From contig JACRNP010000117.1 in NCBI GenBank assembly GCA_016234845.1, positions 1 to 38,538 of the forward strand: DNA of 38,538 bases. Reading direction: 5' to 3'. Below, piece after piece: positions 25,724 through 32,413 of this stretch. Within the stretch, counting starts at the first letter, position 1, and the number at the start of each line of letters is the position of its first letter. The notes under the pieces were generated by a model. The model was given only the letters and a program-made list of their open reading frames with translations, was not told the origin of the DNA and searched no databases. The DNA is from Deltaproteobacteria bacterium (GTDB lineage Bacteria; Desulfobacterota; Deferrimicrobia; Deferrimicrobiales; Deferrimicrobiaceae). Position numbers and translations under genes: made by a program.

Positions 25724-27263
25724 CCTTCCCCCCCTCCTCGTGCATCGCGGCCTCCCTTCGCGCCGGCGGAAGAACGACGACGAAGGTCGCTCCGCCCCCC
25801 TCCACGCTTTCCGCGCGGATCTCCCCTCCCGCGCTTTCCACGATCGTCCGCGAAACCGATAAGCCGAGGCCGGTGCCCTTGCCGGGGTCCTTGGTCGTGA
25901 AGAACGGGTCGAACACGAGCGGGAGATCCTCCGGCCGGATGCCGCTGCCGGTGTCCGAGACCGAGAGGGCGACGCCGCTTCCCGCCCGCGCGCCGGCGGC
26001 CCGGAGCGGAATCCCGTCCATCCCGGGCGGATCGGTCGAACGGCGGCGGAGCGCCTGTCCGTGCCCCGGGTTCCACCCTTCCATCACCCACGTCCGCACC
26101 GTCATCCTCCCCTTCCCCGACATCGCGTCGACCGCGTTGATCGCAAGGTTCAGGAGAACCTGCCGGAAACGGTCCTCGAGGATCGCGGCCCCCGGGACAT
26201 CGTCCAGCTCGAGGCGAACCTCGACCTCCCGGAAGAGGTTCCGGAACGAGAGCATCTCGACCGTCCGGCGCACCACCGCGTTCACGTCCGTGGCCCCTTC
26301 CCGCCCCCCCGCCGGAGAGGCGACCGAGAGGAGCCCGCGGACGATCTGCTCCATCTTCCGGGTTTCCTCGACGACCTTCCCCAGGCACTCGTCCGTCTCC
26401 TCGCGCCCCGGGCGGTGCCGGAGCAGATGCTCCGCGTACCCTCGGATCGCCATCAGCGGACTTCCCACCTCGTGCGCCACTCCCGCGGCGAGCCGCCCGA
26501 CGGTCGCCAGCTTGTCCGAGCGGAACGCCTCCAGCTCCGACCGGCGCGAACGCTCCTTCGCCTCGAGGATTCCGTCCACCATCTTGTTGAAGGAGGCGGC
26601 GAGCTGGCCGATCTCGTTTCCTTCGACCCCCTCGGCGCGAAGTTCGTACTCCCCCGCGGCGATCTTCTCCGACGTCGCCGCCAGACGGCGGACGGGCGCG
26701 ATCACCGACCGATCCAGGAGGAACCCTCCGAACAGGACGAGCACGCCGACGTCGATCGCCGCGAGCACCATCGTGACGTTCACCAGGGTCCGCACCTCTT
26801 CCGCGATGCCGGAGGAGTGGAAACGGACCCGCATCCCCCGGACCCTGTCCCCCGGCGCTCCCCCCGGAACGGGTTCGGGGAGGGAGAACGGCAGCGTCAC
26901 GTCCACGGTCGGGCTGATCGAAAGGAGGGCGAAGACCTTTTTTCCGACCGGAACGACGGCGGGCCGTCCGTCGGGAGGCCCCTCCGGCAGGAGGTCGATG
27001 CCCCGGATATACGGCGTGAGGTACCCGGCGAGATCGGGCCGGGAAGAGGCGGGGGAAAACTTCCCCGAGGCGAAATCGTTCTGGACCGCCCTCCGTACCA
27101 CTTCGGCCACGGTGACGCCCGCCTCCGCGTGGCGGCGTTCGAGGGCGACTCCGACCGCCTTCAAAGCGAACACGGCGACGAGCGCGAGGGAGGCGGCGGC
27201 CACCAGCACCAGCTGGACCAGGACGCCGGCACGGATCGACAGGGGTCGGTTCAGCGGAGCCAC
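25716..27263 (-). CDS. Membrane sensor histidine kinase
   Basis: I choose GTG 27263 as the start (MAPLNRPLSIRAGVLVQ), giving 515 residues, because longer versions run into the divergent plus-strand gene; no Shine-Dalgarno is visible, so the start is provisional. It has TM1 (about 10-36), a periplasmic sensor (about 40-160), TM2 (about 164-184), HAMP (about 185-237), a HisKA domain with His264 in AHEVGSPLMAI, and a HATPase domain with NLAINAVDAM, DTGSGI, DPFFTTK and GTGLGLS. The residue four past the histidine, usually Thr or Asn and needed for phosphatase action, is Ser268. It is paired with the downstream NtrC-type regulator. Two TM segments and a HAMP domain differ from the multi-TM PilS of Pseudomonas. 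Confidence 0.92.
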   Translation of the reverse strand: MAPLNRPLSIRAGVLVQLVLVAAASLALVAVFALKAVGVALERRHAEAGVTVAEVVRRAVQNDFASGKFSPASSRPDLAGYLTPYIRGIDLLPEGPPDGRPAVVPVGKKVFALLSISPTVDVTLPFSLPEPVPGGAPGDRVRGMRVRFHSSGIAEEVRTLVNVTMVLAAIDVGVLVLFGGFLLDRSVIAPVRRLAATSEKIAAGEYELRAEGVEGNEIGQLAASFNKMVDGILEAKERSRRSELEAFRSDKLATVGRLAAGVAHEVGSPLMAIRGYAEHLLRHRPGREETDECLGKVVEETRKMEQIVRGLLSVASPAGGREGATDVNAVVRRTVEMLSFRNLFREVEVRLELDDVPGAAILEDRFRQVLLNLAINAVDAMSGKGRMTVRTWVMEGWNPGHGQALRRRSTDPPGMDGIPLRAAGARAGSGVALSVSDTGSGIRPEDLPLVFDPFFTTKDPGKGTGLGLSVSRTIVESAGGEIRAESVEGGGATFVVVLPPARREAAMHEEGGKDG

Positions 27264-27333
27264 GGGAGGGAAATTGCGCTCGGATCTGGTATCATCCGGA
27301 TCAGAATAGCAAAAACGGGTTCCGGAGGCGAAG
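27264..27333. promoter_or_regulatory. Divergent promoter region, kinase versus HAMP protein
   Basis: This 70-base gap holds two head-to-head extended -10 sequences. On the plus strand TGGTATCAT ends at 27295. On the minus strand TGCTATTCT lies near 27303-27311. The perfect palindrome ATCCGGAT (27294-27301) sits between them. Neither has a convincing -35 box. A shared regulator site controlling both directions is plausible. GGAGG at 27324-27328 is the ribosome site for the plus-strand GTG. Confidence 0.4.
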
Positions 27334-27813
27334 GTGGATCGGAAGGACGACCGACGCGGCACCATACTGATCGACAGGGAATTCCAGATCAACCTCGCCT
27401 GGCACTACCTGCTCGCCGTCGCGTTCTTCTTCGGAGTGGGACTGGTCCTGGTCTTCCTCCCCTCCGCGTACGTCCTGTTCACCACCGACGACCTGAAGTC
27501 GCTCGAGGCCGCCGTCGCCGAATTCTTCGTTCTTCACAAGCGGATCTGGCCCGCGGCGATCGTCACGCTGGCGGGCGTGTTCCTCTATTCGTTCCTGATC
27601 GGCCACCGCATCGCCGGACCCGTATATCGGGTCAACCAGGTCCTTCGGCAGCTCCTCCGCGGAGAGCGCCCGGAGAAAGTCGAATTCAGGAGTCCCGACT
27701 ATTTCCACGAAACGGCGAAACTCCTCACCGAGCTCTCCGGGAAACTTTCGGCGATACCCCCGCGCGAACGGACCGGGAACGACGAACCGTCCATCGGAGA
27801 GCCGCGCCCTTGA
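27334..27813 (+). CDS. Two-pass membrane protein with a HAMP-like segment
   Basis: The 159-residue product starts at GTG 27334 behind GGAGG. It has TM1 (about 21-48) and TM2 (about 72-92), then a HAMP-like cytoplasmic helix pair beginning HRIAGPVYRVNQVLRQLLRG, and ends shortly after without any kinase, cyclase or chemotaxis output domain. The region between the membrane helices (about 49-71) is too short for a folded sensor. It is translationally coupled to the pseudopilin gene by a TTGA overlap (27810-27813) and divergent from the sensor kinase. A HAMP domain with no output suggests that it passes a signal to a partner protein, perhaps that kinase. I do not recognise a named family. Confidence 0.85.
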   Translation: MDRKDDRRGTILIDREFQINLAWHYLLAVAFFFGVGLVLVFLPSAYVLFTTDDLKSLEAAVAEFFVLHKRIWPAAIVTLAGVFLYSFLIGHRIAGPVYRVNQVLRQLLRGERPEKVEFRSPDYFHETAKLLTELSGKLSAIPPRERTGNDEPSIGEPRP

Positions 27814-28205
27814 TCGCGCGACGAAGATCCCGGAACCGCGGCTTCACGCTGATCGAGCTCTCGGTGGTCCTCCTGATCACCGGGATATTGGCCGCCCTCG
27901 CGGTGTCGACCTATTTCCGCATGATCTCCAAGGCCCGGATGGCGCAGGCCTCGATCGTCCTGAAACACCTCCACAAGACGGAAACCGTCTATTTCAGCGA
28001 AAGGAACGCGTACACGGACAACGTGACGGTACTGGACTTCGACCCGGTGCAGTACGACTACTACCGGGTTACCGTCACGGTCGACAACACGGGGACGGAT
28101 TTCCTGGGGGTCGCGGAAGGAGTGGGGCCGATGGCGGGGGACCGGTGGACGATCGACAAGGACGGAGTCCCGACGCAGGACAACGCGGCAAGACTCAGGT
28201 TCTGA
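27810..28205 (+). CDS. Type IV pilin-like protein (pseudopilin)
   Basis: The 131-residue protein starts at TTG 27810, inside the stop of the preceding gene, with GGAGAG eight bases upstream; no other start is available in frame before the pilin motif. The prepilin site is RNRG/FTLIELSVVLL, cut after Gly11, with the conserved Glu at position 5 of the mature chain (residue 16). The globular part is short (KHLHKTETVYFSERNAYTDN, then DFDPVQYDYYRVTVTV), like minor pilins or GspG/GspH-type pseudopilins. PilD, encoded on the opposite strand, should process it. The last 11 bases overlap the 3' end of pilD tail to tail. It is probably a minor subunit or a sensor-linked pilin rather than the main fibre, which is PilA at 31820-32308. 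Confidence 0.9.
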   Translation: MIARRRSRNRGFTLIELSVVLLITGILAALAVSTYFRMISKARMAQASIVLKHLHKTETVYFSERNAYTDNVTVLDFDPVQYDYYRVTVTVDNTGTDFLGVAEGVGPMAGDRWTIDKDGVPTQDNAARLRF

Positions 28206-28959
28206 AGAGGAACCCCCAGAACGCCCCTCCGGTGAACCGCGCCGCAACCGCTCCGACGCACAGGTACGGACCGAACGGGATCGCCGTCCTCAGGCCGTCC
28301 TTTCCACCCCTCATGGCGATCACGCCTCCCGCCACCCCCAGAAGGGAACCGGCGAAGATGGTGACCAGCGCCCCCCTCCAGCCGAGAAACGCCCCGATCA
28401 TGGCCATGAGCTTCACGTCCCCTCCCCCCATGCCTTCCCGCCCCGTCGCCTTGAGGTACGCCGCGGCCGTCGCGTAGAGGATGCCGGCGCCCGCCGCTGC
28501 GCCCAGAAGGCCGCCCTTCCAATCGCCTCCCGGAAGGAACGACATCAGGATCCCGGCCGCGAATCCTCCCAGGGACAGTTCGTCCGGGATGATCCGGTGG
28601 TCGATGTCGATGATGGCGATCGGAACCAGGAGGGAGACGAAGAGGAAGTCCCGCGCCATCGGCACGCCCCACCCGTCGACCCACGCGATCCCCCCGAAGG
28701 CGACGGCCGTCATTCCTTCCACCAACGGGTATCTCCACGAAATGGCCCCGCCGCACCCGGCGCACCTGCCGCCGAGCGCGAGGAAGCTCGCCACGGGGAT
28801 GTTCTCGAACGGCCGGATTTCCCTCCCGCAGGAAGGGCAGCGGGACCGCGGCGAGACGATCGACTCCCCCCGGGGGAGGCGGTAGATGACGACGTTCAGG
28901 AAACTTCCGACGCACGCTCCGAGCAGGATGGCGGCGAGCGGAAGCGCGACTCCCGTCAC
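28195..28959 (-). CDS. pilD: Prepilin peptidase PilD (with N-methylase domain)
   Basis: This inner membrane aspartyl protease cleaves prepilins after Gly and methylates the new N-terminus. The start GTG 28959 shares GTGA with the permease stop, giving 254 residues; longer in-frame forms lie inside the permease gene. The cytoplasmic loop has the two CxxC pairs (CPSC at 41-44, CAGC at 66-69) of bifunctional enzymes, and the catalytic aspartates are in AIIDIDHRIIPDE (Asp118) and GGGDVK (Asp181). About eight hydrophobic segments are seen. It sits downstream of the ABC genes, as in the Myxococcus pilGHI-pilD order, and should act on both PilA and the convergent pseudopilin. Confidence 0.96.
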   Translation of the reverse strand: MTGVALPLAAILLGACVGSFLNVVIYRLPRGESIVSPRSRCPSCGREIRPFENIPVASFLALGGRCAGCGGAISWRYPLVEGMTAVAFGGIAWVDGWGVPMARDFLFVSLLVPIAIIDIDHRIIPDELSLGGFAAGILMSFLPGGDWKGGLLGAAAGAGILYATAAAYLKATGREGMGGGDVKLMAMIGAFLGWRGALVTIFAGSLLGVAGGVIAMRGGKDGLRTAIPFGPYLCVGAVAARFTGGAFWGFLFRT

Positions 28960-29732
28960 TTGAAATCCTTCCGCGAAAACAGAAGGCAGGAAACGATCAG
29001 CACGCAGGCGGCGTAGCAGAGAAGGTAACCCGCCGCCCAGACGAGGACGGAAAGCGAATTCAGCGTCCCGTACGCGACCTCGTTCTTCCAATTGAAGTTT
29101 TCGAGGTTCGGAAGAAGGTGGAAGAGAAACCGCCCCCCCCACCGCACCGCGACCAGCCGGGAACGCTCGCCGATCAAGTGCAGGTAATCCGACAGATGTC
29201 CGATCAGGAACAGGGAGAGGGTGAAGATGGCGCTCAGCACCGGCGTGGTGAAGGTGGAAAACAGGGAGGCGATGCAGGTTAGGAGCACCAGCTCCATGTA
29301 GATTCCACCCGACGCGATGAAGATCCCGATCTCCGCCCTTCCTCCGTGCCGGTAGGACAGGTGCACGAGAAACAGCACCACCGCCATGGCCGCGGTCGTG
29401 AGGGCCAGCGTGACGCTCAAGCCGATGGTTTTCCCCAGGAGAAACTCGAAGCGCCGCACCGGTTTCGACAGGATGATGTAGATCGTTTTCCGCTCCACCT
29501 CGTTGCTGACGAGATGGATCCCGAGGAAGACGGCCATGACGACCCCGAACAGGTGGATGCTGGCCAGCCCGATGTCGGCGATGATCCGTGCGAAGTCGCC
29601 CACCGACAGGTCCGCGAGAAAGAAGGTCGTTCCGATGACGAACAGGGCGAAGGCGAGGATCGCATAGAGGATCTTGTTCCGGATCGTCTCCCGGAACGTG
29701 TTGGCCGCGATCGAAGCGATCCTCCGGATCAC
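28956..29732 (-). CDS. ABC transporter permease, PilI position
   Basis: The 258-residue protein has about six membrane helices (first about 20-42, after MIRRIASIAANTFRETIRNK) and the ABC-2 type phrase NEVERKTIYIILSKPVRRFE, which marks the coupling region of this permease group. It lies one base after the ATPase gene and overlaps pilD by 4 bases. By position it corresponds to PilI of Myxococcus xanthus, part of an ABC system needed for pilus formation there. The transported substrate is unknown, in this organism and largely in the model. Confidence 0.88.
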   Translation of the reverse strand: MIRRIASIAANTFRETIRNKILYAILAFALFVIGTTFFLADLSVGDFARIIADIGLASIHLFGVVMAVFLGIHLVSNEVERKTIYIILSKPVRRFEFLLGKTIGLSVTLALTTAAMAVVLFLVHLSYRHGGRAEIGIFIASGGIYMELVLLTCIASLFSTFTTPVLSAIFTLSLFLIGHLSDYLHLIGERSRLVAVRWGGRFLFHLLPNLENFNWKNEVAYGTLNSLSVLVWAAGYLLCYAACVLIVSCLLFSRKDFK

Positions 29733-29733
29733 G

Positions 29734-30696
29734 TCATTTCACCGTTTCCGTCACGTCGGGCCTCCCGACGCGCTGGAGGAATATCTCCTCGAGACTCCGC
29801 TTCACCGGTACGCAGGAGAGAATCGAGCACCCCTCCCGCAGAAGGTGGGCCATCCAGCGATTCGCCTCTTCGGCCCCCGGGGCGCGTAGCACGAGCTGGT
29901 TCCCGCATGGGTACCCGGCCTCCGCCGGGATTCCCGCCGCAGCCAGCCGTTCGGGCGAGGGGACCGGCGAGACGACCAGCTCGGTGTACAGGTTTTCCGC
30001 GACGGCCAGGTCCCCCACCGTCCCTTCCGCCACCTTCCTGCCCTTGTGCAGCATGATCACCCGATCGCACAGCGTTTCCACGTCGGGAAGGATGTGGGTG
30101 CTGAAGAAGACCGTTTTCCCCGCCGACTTCAGATCCCGGATGATCCCGCGCACCTCCATTCGCCCCATCGGGTCCAGTCCGGACATCGGCTCGTCCAGAA
30201 TCACGAGCTCGGGATCGTGCATTATCGCCTGCGCCAGCCCCAGCCGCTGCATCATGCCCTTCGAATATTTCCGGATCGAGGTGTCCCGGGACCCGGACAG
30301 GCCGACACGTTCGAGAAGATCCGAGGAACGCGCACGGACCGTCCCGGGGGACATTCCGCAGAGCTGTCCGCAAAGGCGGAGGAACTCCCCGCCGGTCAGA
30401 TATTCGTAGAAGTACGGCTGCTCCGGCATGAATCCGATGCGGTGGCGGAATTCCTTCTCCCCATGGAGATTCTCCCCGAACGCCTTCACCACCCCCGCAT
30501 CCGGGAACGCAAGGCGGTTCAGGATCTTGATCGTCGTGGTCTTCCCGGCGCCGTTGGGGCCCAGGAATCCGACGACCTCGTTCGCATGCACGTCGAACGA
30601 AAGGTCCGTCAACACGCGGAACGGCTTCCGCCAGAACCCGGTCGGGTACGACTTGGTCAGCCCCTCGACGGAGAGAATCTTTTCACGGTCCTTCAT
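29734..30696 (-). CDS. ABC transporter ATPase, PilH position
   Basis: The 320-residue protein has a single nucleotide-binding domain (about 7-225): Walker A GPNGAGKTT (Lys52), Q-loop in FMPEQPYFYEYLTG, signature YSKGMMQRLGLAQA, Walker B LVILDEPMSGLD and switch histidine in FFSTHIL. A C-terminal extension of about 90 residues is typical of ABC-2 exporters. Its ATG overlaps the stop of the upstream membrane protein as ATGA, and the permease follows after one base, so the three are made as a unit. By gene order it matches PilH of Myxococcus xanthus. Confidence 0.92.
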   Translation of the reverse strand: MKDREKILSVEGLTKSYPTGFWRKPFRVLTDLSFDVHANEVVGFLGPNGAGKTTTIKILNRLAFPDAGVVKAFGENLHGEKEFRHRIGFMPEQPYFYEYLTGGEFLRLCGQLCGMSPGTVRARSSDLLERVGLSGSRDTSIRKYSKGMMQRLGLAQAIMHDPELVILDEPMSGLDPMGRMEVRGIIRDLKSAGKTVFFSTHILPDVETLCDRVIMLHKGRKVAEGTVGDLAVAENLYTELVVSPVPSPERLAAAGIPAEAGYPCGNQLVLRAPGAEEANRWMAHLLREGCSILSCVPVKRSLEEIFLQRVGRPDVTETVK

Positions 30697-31595
30697 CTCG
30701 TCCGGAACACCCCCAGGCGAACGTTCGTCCGGTCGCTTCGCACCTTCCCGTCCTTCCCGAGCAGGTACCTCCCCCCGTTCGGTTCGGCCGGGATCCGCGG
30801 AAGGATCCCTTCGCGGACGAGGTCCGACAGGTGGACGGGCGCGTCACCGATCGTTCCGCGATAACGGGCCACCGCCCGTTCCAACGCCTGCAGATCCCGC
30901 TCCACGGTGACCTCCCGGATCCTGCGCTCCAGTACCGAACGACGGGCGGGATCGGTTTCCTGTCCGGCGATGGCCTTCAGCAAGGCGAGCGCCGATTCCG
31001 GTTCCCTGCCTTCCAGCAGCATGCGGGACGCGAGTCCCGGAAGATAGGGCGGGCTCCCGGGGATCCGGGCCGCCTCGGCCATCGCCTCTCCCCCGGACAC
31101 CGCGTCGCCAATGGAGAAGTACCGCGTGAACCCGATATAGAAAGGGAAACGCCAATCCGAAGGGTACTGCCGTTTCCCCCGCTCGAGAATCAGAAGCGCC
31201 TTCCGGGAGTGGGCCGGCGACTCCCCGAGAACCAGGCCCCCGAGAAAATACGGGACCTGGAACTTCGCATCGAAATTCGCGGTGATCGTCAGAAGGTCAA
31301 ACAGTCGATCGTAATCCGCCGGGGCCATCTCCGGGCTCCCGACCACCTGGATCGCCTCCAGCCAGGTGACATCGGCCAGGACGTTCCGGAAACCGAAGGA
31401 GAGCGAAGGCCTCCGGCTGATTTCGAGAAGGGCGCTCGAATCCCCCGTCCACCCGGTTCCCCGTTTCACCATTTCGGACCGAACTTCGAACATCCGGGAA
31501 GACAAATACCCTGTTGCGGCGATCAACAGAAGCAGCAACGCCCAGGGAGCAGATGCCCGGACTCGTTCCCGACCAGCGTTTCCCGTCATCTCCAT
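30693..31595 (-). CDS. Membrane-anchored helical-repeat protein, PilG position
   Basis: About 300 residues. One N-terminal membrane anchor (APWALLLLLIAATGYLSS) is followed by a periplasmic helical region with TPR-like spacing (DRLFDLLTITANFDAKFQVP, SRKALLILERGKRQYPSDWR, PESALALLKAIAGQETDP) and a C-terminal stretch, HLSDLVREGILPRIPAEPNG. I placed the start at ATG 31595; ATG 31589 and an in-frame ATG at 31667 are also possible, but the added residues of the long form are glycine/arginine-rich and look non-coding. It sits between pilA and the ABC genes, where Myxococcus xanthus has pilG, whose product is needed for pilus formation. The assignment rests on position and a similar layout, not on a recognised domain. 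Confidence 0.75.
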   Translation of the reverse strand: MEMTGNAGRERVRASAPWALLLLLIAATGYLSSRMFEVRSEMVKRGTGWTGDSSALLEISRRPSLSFGFRNVLADVTWLEAIQVVGSPEMAPADYDRLFDLLTITANFDAKFQVPYFLGGLVLGESPAHSRKALLILERGKRQYPSDWRFPFYIGFTRYFSIGDAVSGGEAMAEAARIPGSPPYLPGLASRMLLEGREPESALALLKAIAGQETDPARRSVLERRIREVTVERDLQALERAVARYRGTIGDAPVHLSDLVREGILPRIPAEPNGGRYLLGKDGKVRSDRTNVRLGVFRTR

Positions 31596-31691
31596 CCGCC
31601 GCCCGCCACCGCCGCCCGCCGGCTTGGATCCTTCACACGACGCGCCTTCCCGGTGCCCGGTGCGCATCCCGCCCGTATCGGCGGCGGGAAA

Positions 31692-31700
31692 AGTCTAACA
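31692..31700 (-). promoter_or_regulatory. Candidate extended -10 promoter for the PilG-like/ABC/pilD operon
   Basis: TGTTAGACT on the minus strand (31700-31692) fits an extended -10 (TGn before TAGACT). No -35 box is convincing. It lies after the pilA terminator and before the PilG-like gene, where a promoter is expected because the terminator should stop most pilA transcripts. Confidence 0.3.
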
Positions 31701-31741
31701 CACCCCGGCGGATCCAAGGCACGCGATGAAATCGTGCCCGG

Positions 31742-31783
31742 TAATAAAAAAAAGAGGAAAGGCGGCATCGCTGCCGCCCTTCC
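31742..31783 (-). terminator. Strong intrinsic terminator of pilA
   Basis: On the minus strand GGAAGGGCGGCA (31783-31772) pairs with TGCCGCCTTTCC (31767-31756), twelve pairs with one G-U, around the tetraloop GCGA (GNRA type), and then TCTTTTTTTTATT follows. It begins 36 bases after the pilA stop. It should end the abundant pilA message and isolate it from the downstream operon. Confidence 0.95.
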
Positions 31784-31819
31784 TTGCATCCTGCAACGAC
31801 CCCGGTGCGGTTACCGGCG

Positions 31820-32308
31820 TCAGTTCGTCACGTCGTCCGTTACGTTGGTCAGGGCCCTGGTATTTTGCATCGACCATACGTCTTCCGTCGTATCCGTGTC
31901 GATGTTCCCGGCCGCCTCGATCAGGAACGTATTGTCGGAACGCGCGGAGGCGAAGGTGTGCGCCACCGTACCGGTGAATCCGGCGTTGTCCGTCCCACCC
32001 GGCGTCGGCGTATACGTTCCGCCGAGGACGTTGGTAAAGGCCCCGCTGACATACCGGTACCGGGCGGTTGTTCCAATCGGCGCCCATGCGATTTCACCGA
32101 AGTTCCCGTAATAGTTGTGCTCCCCGTAGTACGCCACCTCGGCCGTGAAGATGCCGCCGAGGTTCGTCTTGGCCTCCGACTGCTTCGACTTCGCCTGGAA
32201 GCGCAGGAAGTTCGGGATGGCGATTGCCGCCAGGATGCCGATGATCGCGACGACGATCATCAGTTCGATCAGGGTGAATCCCTTCTTGCTCCGGAGCATG
32301 CTCAGCAT
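31820..32308 (-). CDS. pilA: Major type IV pilin PilA
   Basis: The 162-residue prepilin starts at ATG 32308 behind AAAGGAGGA (ATG 32299 is an in-frame alternative). The leader is [10 protein letters not shown], cleaved before Phe11, and Glu5 of the mature chain is residue 15 ([20 protein letters not shown]). The stretch [20 protein letters not shown] is close to the Myxococcus PilA pattern. A full globular domain follows, with many aromatics ([20 protein letters not shown]) and no cysteine, so there is no disulphide loop. This length differs from the roughly 60-residue pilin of Geobacter. A sigma-54 promoter precedes it, pilR lies directly upstream, and a strong terminator follows, so it forms its own highly expressed unit. 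Confidence 0.96.
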   Translation of the reverse strand: MLSMLRSKKGFTLIELMIVVAIIGILAAIAIPNFLRFQAKSKQSEAKTNLGGIFTAEVAYYGEHNYYGNFGEIAWAPIGTTARYRYVSGAFTNVLGGTYTPTPGGTDNAGFTGTVAHTFASARSDNTFLIEAAGNIDTDTTEDVWSMQNTRALTNVTDDVTN

Positions 32309-32361
32309 TCTTTCTTCCTCCTTTCGGGTCTGGGAGAACGATCTCGTTGCTCCGGTATATC

Positions 32362-32377
32362 GCAAGGGGCGGGCCAA
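32362..32377 (-). promoter_or_regulatory. Sigma-54 promoter of pilA
   Basis: On the minus strand TTGGCCCGCCCCTTGC (32377-32362) fits the sigma-54 pattern TTGGCACG-N4-TTGC, with the GG and GC doublets exactly ten bases apart. The start of transcription would be near 32351, about 43 bases before ATG 32308. PilR, a sigma-54 activator, is encoded directly upstream. No good sigma-70 promoter is seen in this gap. Confidence 0.85.
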
Positions 32378-32413
32378 AACTTTAATGCATCCTGAAGGCA
32401 CACGATCGGAATT

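Noticed and set aside
25716-27392. 558-residue kinase start at 27392
   Set aside because: It would cross the divergent promoter and the start of the plus-strand gene; the added residues look non-coding.
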